A stretch of DNA of 64,000 nucleotides. Origin: SLFT01 sp964493075. Its GTDB lineage: Bacteria > Hydrogenedentota > Hydrogenedentia > Hydrogenedentales > CAITNO01. The position numbers and the translations under genes were made by a program. The stretch spans positions 3,079-67,078 of the forward strand of contig CAZBNU010000001.1 in assembly GCA_964493075.1 (NCBI GenBank). Reading direction: 5' to 3'. The notes beneath the pieces are model-generated. The model had not been told where the DNA came from. It saw only the letters and a list, made by a program, of their open reading frames with translations, and did no database searches. Of the stretch, positions 8,179 through 16,819 are shown piece after piece; within the stretch, counting starts at the first letter, position 1; each line of letters begins with the position of its first letter.

Positions 8179-9906
8179 TTACATTTGTTCTTCCTGACCA
8201 TCCAGGCACTGCCCCTTTTCAAGTAGGCTTTTCCTTAATTGCTCGTACTTGATATCCTGCACTGCAATTCCTTCATCTAGTGCCATTGCCGCCGCCACTC
8301 CCGCACTCTGGCCAAGAATCATGAATACCGGTTCCATACGAATTGACCCATATGCAACGTGTGACGAAGAAAGGCAGACCGGCACAAGCAGGTTGCTGCA
8401 TTCCTCCTTCTTGGGAACAATCGCACGGTAAGAAACTGGATATGGCTTTGGACAATGATGTCCAAAACCGCCCTCATTTCGCACCGTAGTTTTTCCGTTC
8501 TCTTCGACAACGACCCGCTGGCAGAAATGAGAATCCATCGGGTAGGATGCAAGTCCAATGGAATCATGGGCGACCCTTTTGGATTCACAGTCTTCCTGTG
8601 TTATCACATATTCAGAAACCATACGGCGCCCCTCCCGTATATACAACTGATGAGGCCAGTAACCCGTTTCCTTGAACTCATTCGGATCAAGGCCAAAACG
8701 GTTTACACGGTCCTGTAGATCGCCGGGAACCTCTTGATCGTTTGCCAGGAAGTACATAAGTCCCTGCTGATAGTTGACATGGTCCTGAAAGATCACTTCC
8801 CGCAATTCATATAACTCGTGAAGAGCCATAGGCAGCCCACGCCGTGCTGCTGGAAGTTCTGAAAACGAACCCGGCGTATAAGTACCATCCGGCCAGCGAT
8901 AATTACCGCCGACATAATCCGAGGAAACACTACCCGCGTTGTTGCAATCGCCATTCTTCATCTGCACCGGCCCGTCGGTCATGGGCGCTGTCGTATAATT
9001 CAGCTTCCATTCAATGTCCGGATCAGCATTCAGAAAACGTGCAAGCAACGCGTAACGGCTAGGATCATAAGCGGTGGGTTTCGGAAATAGAATTTTCCCC
9101 GCTTTATCAGTGAGGAACATTCGGAAATTATAGGCCTGTACCTTAAAGTCACCCTCACCCGCACTACCAGGAATCTCCGAAGCTATTTCAGGCAATAAGC
9201 CGGATTCAGGGTTGTCCGGTTCCACGTAGGGACTTATGGGCAAACGACAAAACTGGTACGTATCTTTCCATGATATTTTCTGCCATTGCCCCCCGAGAGA
9301 TTCACCATAAGTACTGGCAGGTTCTCGGCCCACATGATAAGAGACATTTGCTGCCGCCATCAGATCGCCCTCGTAGGTGGTGTCTAAAAAGACGGCAGCC
9401 TCAACGGTTTCTCCTGTTTCAAATCTTGCCGAAACCAACCTGCCGTCCTTTATGTGTACAGACTCCAGGCACCGCTCAAAAAGCACGTGTACGCCTGCTT
9501 CATCAAGCATTTGCAAAAAAAGTGATTCTGCTTCCGATGGGCGAAAATCCCGAAGTTTCCCAATCCTCCTATAGAACTCGTTAGCCAGGCCACCAATTGT
9601 TTCTTTTTGACCAGCATCTGTGGCCGTTAAACCACCGGAGGTCATTCCGCCCACATGGCGATTGAAAGAGAGTAACAGAACTTTTTTCCCCATTCGCCCC
9701 GATTCAACCGCCGCTGTAACTCCGGCAGGCGTTCCCCCGTAAACCAGGACATCGCACATAATACGCTTGGGCGCATCACGTTCAGGTTGACGGTAATAAA
9801 CAGGACCAAGGCCTTTATCCGCTTCTTCACACCATCCAAACGGTAAAACTCCAATCCCAAAAAGGACAAACGCGCATATAAATATTAATTGTCTTGATGT
9901 ATTCAT
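8179..9906 (-). CDS. Exported FAD-dependent oxidoreductase (FAD_oxidored family)
   Basis: The start at 9906 gives 575 residues with a signal peptide (RQLIFICAFVLFGIGVLPFG), followed at about residues 46-70 by a dinucleotide-binding loop VLVYGGTPAGVTAAVE. The VGGMTSGGLTATD segment then follows, typical of the large FAD_oxidored family. Later FLDTTYEGDLMAAA and, near the C-terminus, LGQSAGVAAAMALDEG complete the FAD fold. Such proteins are numerous in Planctomycetota and Lentisphaerota, often near sugar-metabolism genes; their substrates are unknown. An upstream extension to 10191 is open but shows no family sequence and would run into the divergent hsp70 gene's promoter. AAAGG lies 9 nt before the chosen ATG. 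Confidence 0.87.
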   Translation of the reverse strand: MNTSRQLIFICAFVLFGIGVLPFGWCEEADKGLGPVYYRQPERDAPKRIMCDVLVYGGTPAGVTAAVESGRMGKKVLLLSFNRHVGGMTSGGLTATDAGQKETIGGLANEFYRRIGKLRDFRPSEAESLFLQMLDEAGVHVLFERCLESVHIKDGRLVSARFETGETVEAAVFLDTTYEGDLMAAANVSYHVGREPASTYGESLGGQWQKISWKDTYQFCRLPISPYVEPDNPESGLLPEIASEIPGSAGEGDFKVQAYNFRMFLTDKAGKILFPKPTAYDPSRYALLARFLNADPDIEWKLNYTTAPMTDGPVQMKNGDCNNAGSVSSDYVGGNYRWPDGTYTPGSFSELPAARRGLPMALHELYELREVIFQDHVNYQQGLMYFLANDQEVPGDLQDRVNRFGLDPNEFKETGYWPHQLYIREGRRMVSEYVITQEDCESKRVAHDSIGLASYPMDSHFCQRVVVEENGKTTVRNEGGFGHHCPKPYPVSYRAIVPKKEECSNLLVPVCLSSSHVAYGSIRMEPVFMILGQSAGVAAAMALDEGIAVQDIKYEQLRKSLLEKGQCLDGQEEQM

Positions 9907-10015
9907 CCTGCAATACCTTTCTGTTTCAGCGCCAAATTCTGTCGGCCATTTCTTCTTAATCGCCTTATCGAGCATTCTAACATGATCGGAAGCACATGTT
10001 GTCAAGTCCGTGCTT

Positions 10016-10043
10016 TTGATTCTTTGTATTCTCGTGTTATAAT
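10016..10043 (+). promoter_or_regulatory. Promoter of the Hsp70-like gene
   Basis: TATAAT (10038-10043) follows TTGATT (10016-10021) by 16 nt, about 50 nt before the GTG start. It lies in the 186-nt gap between divergent genes. Confidence 0.6.
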
Positions 10044-10092
10044 CCGGAGTTTTGCAGTAACACACAACAGAATTAATTAAAAAGGATAGCCA

Positions 10093-11511
10093 GTGCAGAC
10101 AGTCTATTGCGGTGTTGATTTCGGAACTACAAATACAAGTGTGGCATTGAGTGATGGGAACAGTGGCCGGGCGCTTGCCCTTGATCCACATAACGATACC
10201 CCAACCTCGCTGCCCTCTCTTCTCTACATCTCCCGTGAAGGCGAAAAAATTATCGGACGGAAGGCTGCAGATGCCTTCATTGAACGTAATGTTGACCGGG
10301 AGGTTAAACTGAAACAGGTTGATCTAGGGGTAGCGGTGGAAGCCTATGTAGGCGCAGAACCTGATAAAAGCGATTCTTATAACCCTGCCCTCGTGGTGGA
10401 TACCACTGTGCGTCAGGCTATGCGTGCAAAGGCAACCCTAGAAGTTAATTCGCCGGGACGACTCTTTCAGTCGTTAAAGACATTGCTGCGCCAGCCCGCC
10501 TTCAAGAGCACTGAAGTATTTGGAACCCAATACCAGATTGAAGAACTCGTGGCGTATATTCTGGAACAGGTCAAGCGCAACGTGGACGCCGCCGCAGGCT
10601 TTTCCGTGGAGAAGGCTGTTTTCGGTCGTCCAGTACTGTTTTCCGAAGAGGAAGAGGAAAACGTGCTGGCGGAAAACCGGTTGCGCACCGCAGCCAATCT
10701 GGTCGGTTTCAAAGAAGTAGTGTTTTTCTACGAACCTGTTGGCGCTTGCGTAGAATATGCTGTGGATGTCACAGAGCGGCAGCGTCTGATGGTGGTGGAT
10801 ATTGGTGGCGGCACCTGCGACGTGTGCATCATGGAATTCCAGGGCGGCAGCAGTGTGGCTGAACGCCTCGCTTCAAGTCGCGTACTCGGCGTAGCAGGCA
10901 CACCAGTCGCCGGAGATGCACTGGACCGCGAAATCATCCGCACCAAGTTATTTCCCTTGTTCGGAAGCCGCGCCCGGTATGGGCCTTCAAAACTACCCAT
11001 GCCCCAGTATATCTATAACCAGATTCTTGACTGGCAGAATATTTACAAGTTGAACACTGAAGAAACCACCAACTGGTTATTGGCCGCAGAAGCATCATCG
11101 GATTACCCGGAAGGACTTCGGGCGCTGCGCTGCCTTATCCGCCGCAATTACGGGTATCTTGTCTCCAGGGAAGTGGAGGCCGCCAAAAAACGCCTTTCCG
11201 AAGTTACGACCACTCATATCAATATTGCCAGGGATGAAATTGCCATACATGATCTTCTGGAACGGGAAGAATTCGCCCACATCGTTGAATTTATTCTGGA
11301 ACGGATGCTAGCATCAATCATTGAAGCGGAAAAGAACGCAGGAATAAAAGCTCAGGACTTGGACTTTGTGCTGACCACCGGCGGCACTTGTCTCGTGCCT
11401 GCGGTGCAGACCATGCTAAAACAACGCTTTGGCGCTGAAAAACTGCGCAGCAGGGATACCTTCACCAGCGTTGCCACAGGCCTTGCCGTTGTGGCGCAAC
11501 ACGCCTTCTGA
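10093..11511 (+). CDS. Hsp70-family chaperone-like ATPase (YegD type)
   Basis: The 472-residue protein has the actin/Hsp70 ATPase fold: phosphate-1 loop VDFGTTNTSVALSDG at the N-terminus, phosphate-2 loop VVDIGGGTCDVCIME near residue 235, and the adenosine motif TTGGTCLVP near residue 435. It lacks the beta-sandwich substrate-binding domain and lid of DnaK, and its length matches the YegD subgroup (about 450). Its function is unknown; a regulatory or specialised chaperone role is usually guessed. The start is GTG with AAAGGA 6 nt upstream. It converges with the next gene, with only 2 nt between the stops. Confidence 0.88.
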   Translation: MQTVYCGVDFGTTNTSVALSDGNSGRALALDPHNDTPTSLPSLLYISREGEKIIGRKAADAFIERNVDREVKLKQVDLGVAVEAYVGAEPDKSDSYNPALVVDTTVRQAMRAKATLEVNSPGRLFQSLKTLLRQPAFKSTEVFGTQYQIEELVAYILEQVKRNVDAAAGFSVEKAVFGRPVLFSEEEEENVLAENRLRTAANLVGFKEVVFFYEPVGACVEYAVDVTERQRLMVVDIGGGTCDVCIMEFQGGSSVAERLASSRVLGVAGTPVAGDALDREIIRTKLFPLFGSRARYGPSKLPMPQYIYNQILDWQNIYKLNTEETTNWLLAAEASSDYPEGLRALRCLIRRNYGYLVSREVEAAKKRLSEVTTTHINIARDEIAIHDLLEREEFAHIVEFILERMLASIIEAEKNAGIKAQDLDFVLTTGGTCLVPAVQTMLKQRFGAEKLRSRDTFTSVATGLAVVAQHAF

Positions 11512-11513
11512 CA

Positions 11514-12134
11514 TCAGGGCGTGGCTTTGGTGATTTTGAAATTGCTGAATCGCATCCAATGATCGCCCTGCTCCGGGCCATGATAGCATTGCAAACTCAC
11601 CTGGTTTTTCTTGCCTCGCTTCAACTCACCTTCGGCGGCAACTCTGAATTCCTTTTCGTTTTCCTGACGGAATTTCGCAACATACGTATTTCCCCTTGCT
11701 TCAAGTTGAAGGTGTACCGTCATTTCCGACGCGGGAACTTTTCCGGGGATAATAAAATACTCCTCGTCAATGCGTTCATGTACCAATTTAAATGCCGGTG
11801 CACCGTCAGCATACCAGGTAATGCCTGCCTGTTCATACTGCTGTGTCAGTTCCGTTGTGAAAGCAACTGTCACCTCAATGAGCAAATCTTCCTTGTCCAG
11901 TTCTGGCAGGGAAAGAAGCAAAGCATTTTGAACGGAATTGGCATCGCCCGGACGGGGGCGTATTTCGAGTCCTTCTTCTGTAAGCCGCCAGTCCTCCCCA
12001 TTCTCCCGTAGCCACGTCCATCCATCTGCCAATTTTTCTTCAAAGTTATCTTCATAAATAACGGCGTCTGATTCTGCATAAGTACTCATAGCCAGCAGCA
12101 TCCCTGTCATTAGCAAAACGGTCACGGGTTTCAT
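11514..12134 (-). CDS. Exported concanavalin-like (DUF1080/LamG-type) domain protein
   Basis: The start at 12134 has AAGGAG 6 nt upstream and yields 206 residues with a signal peptide (KPVTVLLMTGMLLAMSTYA). The mature part begins YEDNFEEKLADGWTWLRENG, then WRLTEEGLEIRP, AGITWYADGAPAFKL and ends FSNFKITKA. That is the pattern of jelly-roll domains of the DUF1080/DUF1349 and beta-xylosidase C-terminal group, which bind or accompany carbohydrate. No catalytic residues can be named. It is probably periplasmic or secreted and associated with polysaccharide use. Confidence 0.6.
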   Translation of the reverse strand: MKPVTVLLMTGMLLAMSTYAESDAVIYEDNFEEKLADGWTWLRENGEDWRLTEEGLEIRPRPGDANSVQNALLLSLPELDKEDLLIEVTVAFTTELTQQYEQAGITWYADGAPAFKLVHERIDEEYFIIPGKVPASEMTVHLQLEARGNTYVAKFRQENEKEFRVAAEGELKRGKKNQVSLQCYHGPEQGDHWMRFSNFKITKATP

Positions 12135-12212
12135 GGCAATCTCCTTATCTCTTTTGATTACAGTAGCACGCAGGGTACCTATAGGACAAATTCCCATACA
12201 GTTACGCGGGAG

Positions 12213-13895
12213 TTACATACTGTCCGCATCCACAATCTCATAGCGGTATCCCTGCTCGGTAAGAAACAACTGCCGTTTCAAACTGAACTCCTGGTCACAG
12301 GTGTCCTTGGATACGACTGAATAAAATTTGGCGATGGCGCCAGGGCTGGATTTGGGCCGCAGGATGCGCCCCAGCCGTTGTGCCTCTTCCTGTCTTGATC
12401 CAAAAGTACCGCTCACCTGGATTGCTACATTAGCATCTGGAAGGTCAATGGCGAAGTTGGCCACCTTGGAAACAATCATCAGTTTGATCTCGCCACTGCG
12501 AAAAGCGCCATACAAAACTTCACGCTGCTTTACAGGCGTCTGACCCGTAATAATGGGCGCCTTAAAATGCTTTGCCAACACTTTCAACTGGTCCAGATAT
12601 TGCCCTATGATTAGTACGTTGTCAGTATGGTGCTGTTCCACGAGGGCTTCACAGATGGTTATCTTGGTGGGGTTTGTGGAAGCAATGCGAAATTTCGTCC
12701 GCTTTGGCGCCACGGCATAGTCAAACCGCTGACTCGCCGGAAGAGGCGTTCGTATCTCCGTGCATACCGCCTGCGCGATCCACCCCTGTTTCTCCAGCAC
12801 CTTCCAGGGAACATCATATTTTTTGGGGCCAATCAAACTGAACACATCCTCCTCGCGCCCATCCTCCCGAATCAGCGTTGCAGTCAGGCCTAGACGACGT
12901 TTTGCCTGAATGCCTGATGTCGCCCGAAATACCGGCGCGGGCAACAGATGCACTTCGTCGTACACAATAAGCCCCCACTGTCCCTGGTTGAAAATTTCAA
13001 AGTGGACAAACTCGCTGTCCTTGGTTTTGCGATAGGTCAGCACCTGATATGTGGCAATGGTAACCGGCTTGATAACCTTTTGATCACCGCTGTATTCACC
13101 AATATCTTCATCGCCAAGCGTGGTTTTGTCCAGCAGTTCATTCTTCCACTGACGCAATGCCACCGTATTAGTAGCCAGGATAAGGGTATGAGTTTTGACA
13201 GCGGCAATGGTTCCGATGGCTACCACCGTTTTTCCCGCACCACAAGGCAACACCACCACCCCACTGCCACCACGATTGGAACCGTTCATGTAAAAGGCAT
13301 CCACCGATTCTCGCTGGTACTTGCGCATCCCGAACGCATGTCCGCCAACAGTAATATCCCTCAACGCTACATCAAGGGGCGCACCATCGGCATAACCTGC
13401 GAGATCCTCCACAGGAAAACCCAGTTTAATCAGGGCACACTTCACATTCCCACGATCTTCCGGCTTGACCAGAATGCGGTTTCCGGCGGCAGTGCCACAC
13501 ACATAGTCACGCAATAAACGATGGCTAAGTAATTCCGTAATCAACATGGGCTCGTCGGAATGAAGGGCAAGTCCCCCGTCTTCTGTGCGGTAAAGTTTTA
13601 GCCTGCCATAACGCGCCACTTGATCACGAATATCTGCGACAATGTTCTGCGGAATTTCATAACGGCTGAATCGTTCAAGGCCGTCAATGATGTCGTGGGA
13701 AGTCATCCCTGCGGCGGCGGCGTTCCAGAGTGAAATGGAAGTAATCCGATAGGTGTGGATATGCTCCGGCGACTTGATAAGTTCGGCAAAGGCTGCCAGA
13801 CAGTCCCGGGCATCTTCAAAGTTCGGCCCGTCTGTTTCCAGAAGAATACTCCTGTCGGACTGAACAATGGCAGGTTTAGTATCGCGATCAGACAT
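12213..13895 (-). CDS. XPB/Rad25-type DNA helicase
   Basis: The 560-residue superfamily 2 helicase has an N-terminal XPB/Ssl2-like domain (about residues 15-130), Walker A PCGAGKT (217-223), the DEVH box (313-316), the LTATL motif followed by the XPB-specific RED motif (343-345), and motif VI QRLGRILRPK. Bacterial XPB homologues have 3'-5' DNA unwinding activity and are presumed to work in repair; the eukaryotic relative opens DNA in TFIIH. The gene follows the ABC operon on the same strand, 34 nt downstream of the repeat protein, so it may be cotranscribed. The ATG start is followed by a charged leader. The length and domain order match bacterial relatives. Confidence 0.9.
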   Translation of the reverse strand: MSDRDTKPAIVQSDRSILLETDGPNFEDARDCLAAFAELIKSPEHIHTYRITSISLWNAAAAGMTSHDIIDGLERFSRYEIPQNIVADIRDQVARYGRLKLYRTEDGGLALHSDEPMLITELLSHRLLRDYVCGTAAGNRILVKPEDRGNVKCALIKLGFPVEDLAGYADGAPLDVALRDITVGGHAFGMRKYQRESVDAFYMNGSNRGGSGVVVLPCGAGKTVVAIGTIAAVKTHTLILATNTVALRQWKNELLDKTTLGDEDIGEYSGDQKVIKPVTIATYQVLTYRKTKDSEFVHFEIFNQGQWGLIVYDEVHLLPAPVFRATSGIQAKRRLGLTATLIREDGREEDVFSLIGPKKYDVPWKVLEKQGWIAQAVCTEIRTPLPASQRFDYAVAPKRTKFRIASTNPTKITICEALVEQHHTDNVLIIGQYLDQLKVLAKHFKAPIITGQTPVKQREVLYGAFRSGEIKLMIVSKVANFAIDLPDANVAIQVSGTFGSRQEEAQRLGRILRPKSSPGAIAKFYSVVSKDTCDQEFSLKRQLFLTEQGYRYEIVDADSM

Positions 13896-13929
13896 TAAAT
13901 AACCAAAGTTTTGTTGTTACAGCAGCGCA

Positions 13930-14964
13930 TTATTCGATTTCGCCGGTCTGTGGATTGTAGTCCCAAGTCCGTCCAGGCCAGGGATGGGCAGGTATCGCCT
14001 CAAGCAACCCGGATTCCACTAATTTTTCAAGGGAATCAGGCCAGGTTCCATAGCGTTCCTGATAGAAACCTACATTCGTTATCAGCACGTCCCGCGATCG
14101 AATTACCTCATCGTCAAGTAAAGTCGTATTATAGGCTTTACCGTCCTCACCGATAAAGAAACTACCGCCTTCAATAGGGTCTTCAGGGATACCTGACAGA
14201 AGGCCCTGCTGTATTAACTCCTCGAAAGATTTTGCTGGACGACCGGTACGCTGTGCGAATAGGTCAAGCCGTTTATTCAGCTCTTCACAGGCAGAACGCA
14301 ACTCAATTTCGATCAATTTCCGTTCTGCAAGCTCCCGGATGAACTGATCATCGCTGTTCAGCATGTCATACCACATGTCTCTTTCAATCTCGGTAAGATC
14401 AAACTCATCCTGAAGTTTGGCGGCCAGATTCACCACACCGCTAATCGCATTACCTGTCGCGGCGCTCATGTTCAGGTATTGTGCAGCGAAATATCGCGCC
14501 TTTGGTTCTTCACGTTTATTCAAGAGATAGTTCATAGCCGCTTCATAGGGAATCTGCCACGAAAGCGGATTATTCCTCATACCCACATGCGCCAGGCGTA
14601 AACTCGCATCGGGATCGGCACGCAGGGCAGAGAGAAAAATAGCGCCAAAACGATATACATCCACAAAATAGGGATCCAGACGGGCCGACGTATGCAGCAT
14701 GTGTTCCAGCCAGGTGAAATGCCGCTTGCCTCGGTGTTCCAGTGCCGTATACTGGATGCAATTCAGCCAGATAAAATCCGCCACAACCGACTGAAGTCCT
14801 GCCGTGAAGTAGGAAAGCAGATTCTCGTTGGGAAGATAAAGTATCTCATCCATACCCTCTGTGGCACGTCTGTTATCGACACCCATAAGGGCACCCACAG
14901 TAACAGCATAAAAGATCATGACCACAATAAGCGCAATCATTACTTTTCTACCACGTTCACTCAT
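13930..14964 (-). CDS. Membrane-anchored TPR-like protein with duplicated C-terminal domain, ABC operon partner
   Basis: The 344-residue protein has one N-terminal membrane helix (residues 8-29), a helical repeat region (about 45-225, including ADFIWLNCIQY and LDPYFVDVYRFGA), then two copies of a short module: residues ~228-280 (RTGRPAKSFEEL, GLLSGIPEDP) and ~293-342 (RYGTWPDSLEKL, GLLEAIPAHPW, YNPQTGEI). The module resembles the globular heads seen in pseudopilin-like proteins. It starts inside the permease stop codon (ATGA overlap), so it is translationally coupled to the ABC transporter and probably forms its extracytoplasmic or membrane-side accessory subunit. Export through this system is inferred; the cargo is unknown. 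Confidence 0.6.
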   Translation of the reverse strand: MSERGRKVMIALIVVMIFYAVTVGALMGVDNRRATEGMDEILYLPNENLLSYFTAGLQSVVADFIWLNCIQYTALEHRGKRHFTWLEHMLHTSARLDPYFVDVYRFGAIFLSALRADPDASLRLAHVGMRNNPLSWQIPYEAAMNYLLNKREEPKARYFAAQYLNMSAATGNAISGVVNLAAKLQDEFDLTEIERDMWYDMLNSDDQFIRELAERKLIEIELRSACEELNKRLDLFAQRTGRPAKSFEELIQQGLLSGIPEDPIEGGSFFIGEDGKAYNTTLLDDEVIRSRDVLITNVGFYQERYGTWPDSLEKLVESGLLEAIPAHPWPGRTWDYNPQTGEIE

Positions 14965-15725
14965 ACGTCCCGTCCTTCAAATGCCAGGCAGGCCAGAATT
15001 AGAAGCATTGCAGTCCAGGCAAGCCCGTAAAGAAGCGCAAAGCCAACGTAGACGCTAGTCACGGAAACGCTGTTGGCCGCTTCAGACTGCAAATTGAAGG
15101 TGTTCAAATTGGGTACCACAAAATAAACAATCTCAAGAACCTGCTTGGAAATAGTGCCGTCAAATTGCGGTGGAAGGTTCTTGAGTACTTCAGTGGCATG
15201 ACCCAGCACGTAAAGACAAAATACAATAATAGCGCCCATAATAGGCGACACCAACGCAGACATCAGGATGGCAAATCCCGTTATCAGTACCAGTTTCCAA
15301 TAGATCAACAATATGGCTTCAAACCAGATTAACTCTATGGTACCGCCCATTAACCTGAGGTAAACTGTAGAAATACCAGTCATCACAATCAGCGACACTG
15401 CCAGAATCCCCAGTAATCCCAAGTATTTCCCCAGCACAAATTCATAGCGATGCAGGGGCTGTGCCAAAATGGTGTAAAGCGTCTTCTTATCAATTTCCTT
15501 ATACACCAGGCTGGCGCCGATGAATATGGCAATCAATGCACCAAATACTGACATAGATGCCAGACAGATATCTTTGATAATTTTGACATCCTGACCAATA
15601 CTGATCCATCCCAGTATCTTCGAACCCAGGATGGTGGTTGCCGCAAAGAATAACAGCACATAAAGCACTTTATCGCGTATGGACTCGCGAAACGTATTCT
15701 CCGCTACTGCAAAAATACGATTCAT
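14961..15725 (-). CDS. ABC-2 type transporter permease
   Basis: The 254-residue integral membrane protein has about six helices. It begins with the amphipathic segment FAVAENTFRESIRDKVLYVLL typical of ABC-2 permeases of the NosY/CcmB-like kind. The stretch SLVYKEIDKKTLYTILAQPLHRYEFVLGK after the second helix is the coupling region of this family. It starts 3 nt after the ATPase stop and overlaps the downstream repeat protein. The three proteins probably form an exporter or membrane-remodelling complex. Confidence 0.85.
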   Translation of the reverse strand: MNRIFAVAENTFRESIRDKVLYVLLFFAATTILGSKILGWISIGQDVKIIKDICLASMSVFGALIAIFIGASLVYKEIDKKTLYTILAQPLHRYEFVLGKYLGLLGILAVSLIVMTGISTVYLRLMGGTIELIWFEAILLIYWKLVLITGFAILMSALVSPIMGAIIVFCLYVLGHATEVLKNLPPQFDGTISKQVLEIVYFVVPNLNTFNLQSEAANSVSVTSVYVGFALLYGLAWTAMLLILACLAFEGRDV

Positions 15726-15728
15726 AAA

Positions 15729-16706
15729 TTATTCCTCCGCCGCTGCAACTGCAGCGTCTATTTTATTCTCTGGAAGTGAAACCCCGGCGCTGTCCTGAAT
15801 GCGCGTAAAAAAATCCTCTAACGATTCCTGAGCAGGGTGCATTGATATCAGGGTGCCCCCCATCTGGTTAATCTGCATGGCAAGCGCATTGGCTGCTTCC
15901 ACGTTCTTCACGACCAGATGATGGCCGCCCTCCTTACGCTTCCTGCATTCCAGCACCTGACCGCCCAAACTGCTGCAGGACTCCTCCGTGATTCCCGTAG
16001 CGCAAATTTCAACCGACTTAGGCACATCGCCCACAAGTTTGCGAATACGGTCACAGGCGGCAAGTCTCCCATCAACGAGTATACCCACCCGTGCGCAGAT
16101 TTCTTCCACATCGCTCAACACATGACTGCTGAAAAAGATGGTCTTGCCCTGGTCGCGCAATTGCAGGATAAGTTCACGAATCATGCGCCTCCCCAATGGA
16201 TCAAGACCGCTCATGGGTTCGTCCAGTATCAAAAGAGGCGGGTCGCCCACCAATGCTACGGCAAACCCCACACGCTGCCGCATCCCTTTAGAAAACCCAC
16301 GTATCCGCCGGTTTGCAATATCCCGCAAATCCAGCAATTCGCTTATTTTGTCCCAGGCATCCTGCCGCTCTCCGGCACTCAACCCACGCAATCGCCCATA
16401 AAATTCAATAGTTTCTTTTGGTGTAAGATATTCGTAAAAATAGGGTTGCTCAGGAAGATATCCCACCATACGGCGTGCCTCTGCCAATCGCGTATCCACA
16501 CCAAATAGAGATGCCGTACCTGATGTTGGTCTGATCAACCCCGTCAACAATTTTATGGTCGTGGTTTTCCCGGCCCCATTACGTCCGAGGAAACCGAATA
16601 CTTCATTTTCCTCAATGCTAAGGTTGAGATCAACTACCGAATGCACTGAAGCTTTCCCAATCGATTTGAAGGTCTTACACAGGCCATTTGTAACTATTGC
16701 ATTCAT
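15729..16706 (-). CDS. ABC transporter ATP-binding protein
   Basis: A complete nucleotide-binding domain is present: Walker A GRNGAGKTTT, the Q-loop region (GYLPEQPYFYEYLTPKET), the signature FSKGMRQRVGFA (in place of LSGGQ), Walker B LLILDEPMSGLDP and the H-loop FSSHVLSDVEEICARVG. A ~90-residue C-terminal extension follows, as in CcmA/DrrA-type exporters. The ATG at 16706 has GAGGAG directly upstream; the open frame begins 27 nt earlier without support. This is the first gene of a three-gene operon and is preceded by a good promoter. It powers the permease encoded immediately downstream. Confidence 0.93.
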   Translation of the reverse strand: MNAIVTNGLCKTFKSIGKASVHSVVDLNLSIEENEVFGFLGRNGAGKTTTIKLLTGLIRPTSGTASLFGVDTRLAEARRMVGYLPEQPYFYEYLTPKETIEFYGRLRGLSAGERQDAWDKISELLDLRDIANRRIRGFSKGMRQRVGFAVALVGDPPLLILDEPMSGLDPLGRRMIRELILQLRDQGKTIFFSSHVLSDVEEICARVGILVDGRLAACDRIRKLVGDVPKSVEICATGITEESCSSLGGQVLECRKRKEGGHHLVVKNVEAANALAMQINQMGGTLISMHPAQESLEDFFTRIQDSAGVSLPENKIDAAVAAAEE

Positions 16707-16766
16707 AACACTCCTCTTTCCGAGCGGTTCCACAATGACCGTTCATCCCTGTCTTGCTTGTATCCA

Positions 16767-16795
16767 ATTTTACATCTATAACTCAAAAAAAGCAA
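16767..16795 (-). promoter_or_regulatory. Promoter of the ABC operon
   Basis: On the minus strand TTGCTT (16790-16795), a 17-nt spacer and TAAAAT (16767-16772) lie about 60 nt before the ATPase start. Confidence 0.6.
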
Positions 16796-16819
16796 CCAGA
16801 TTTTTTGTCATAATAACGA

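Noticed and set aside
8174..8188. Inverted repeat ACAAAT-TAC-ATTTGT as terminator between converging genes
   Set aside because: Only a 6-bp AT-rich stem, without a T run on either strand, and it overlaps the stop codon.
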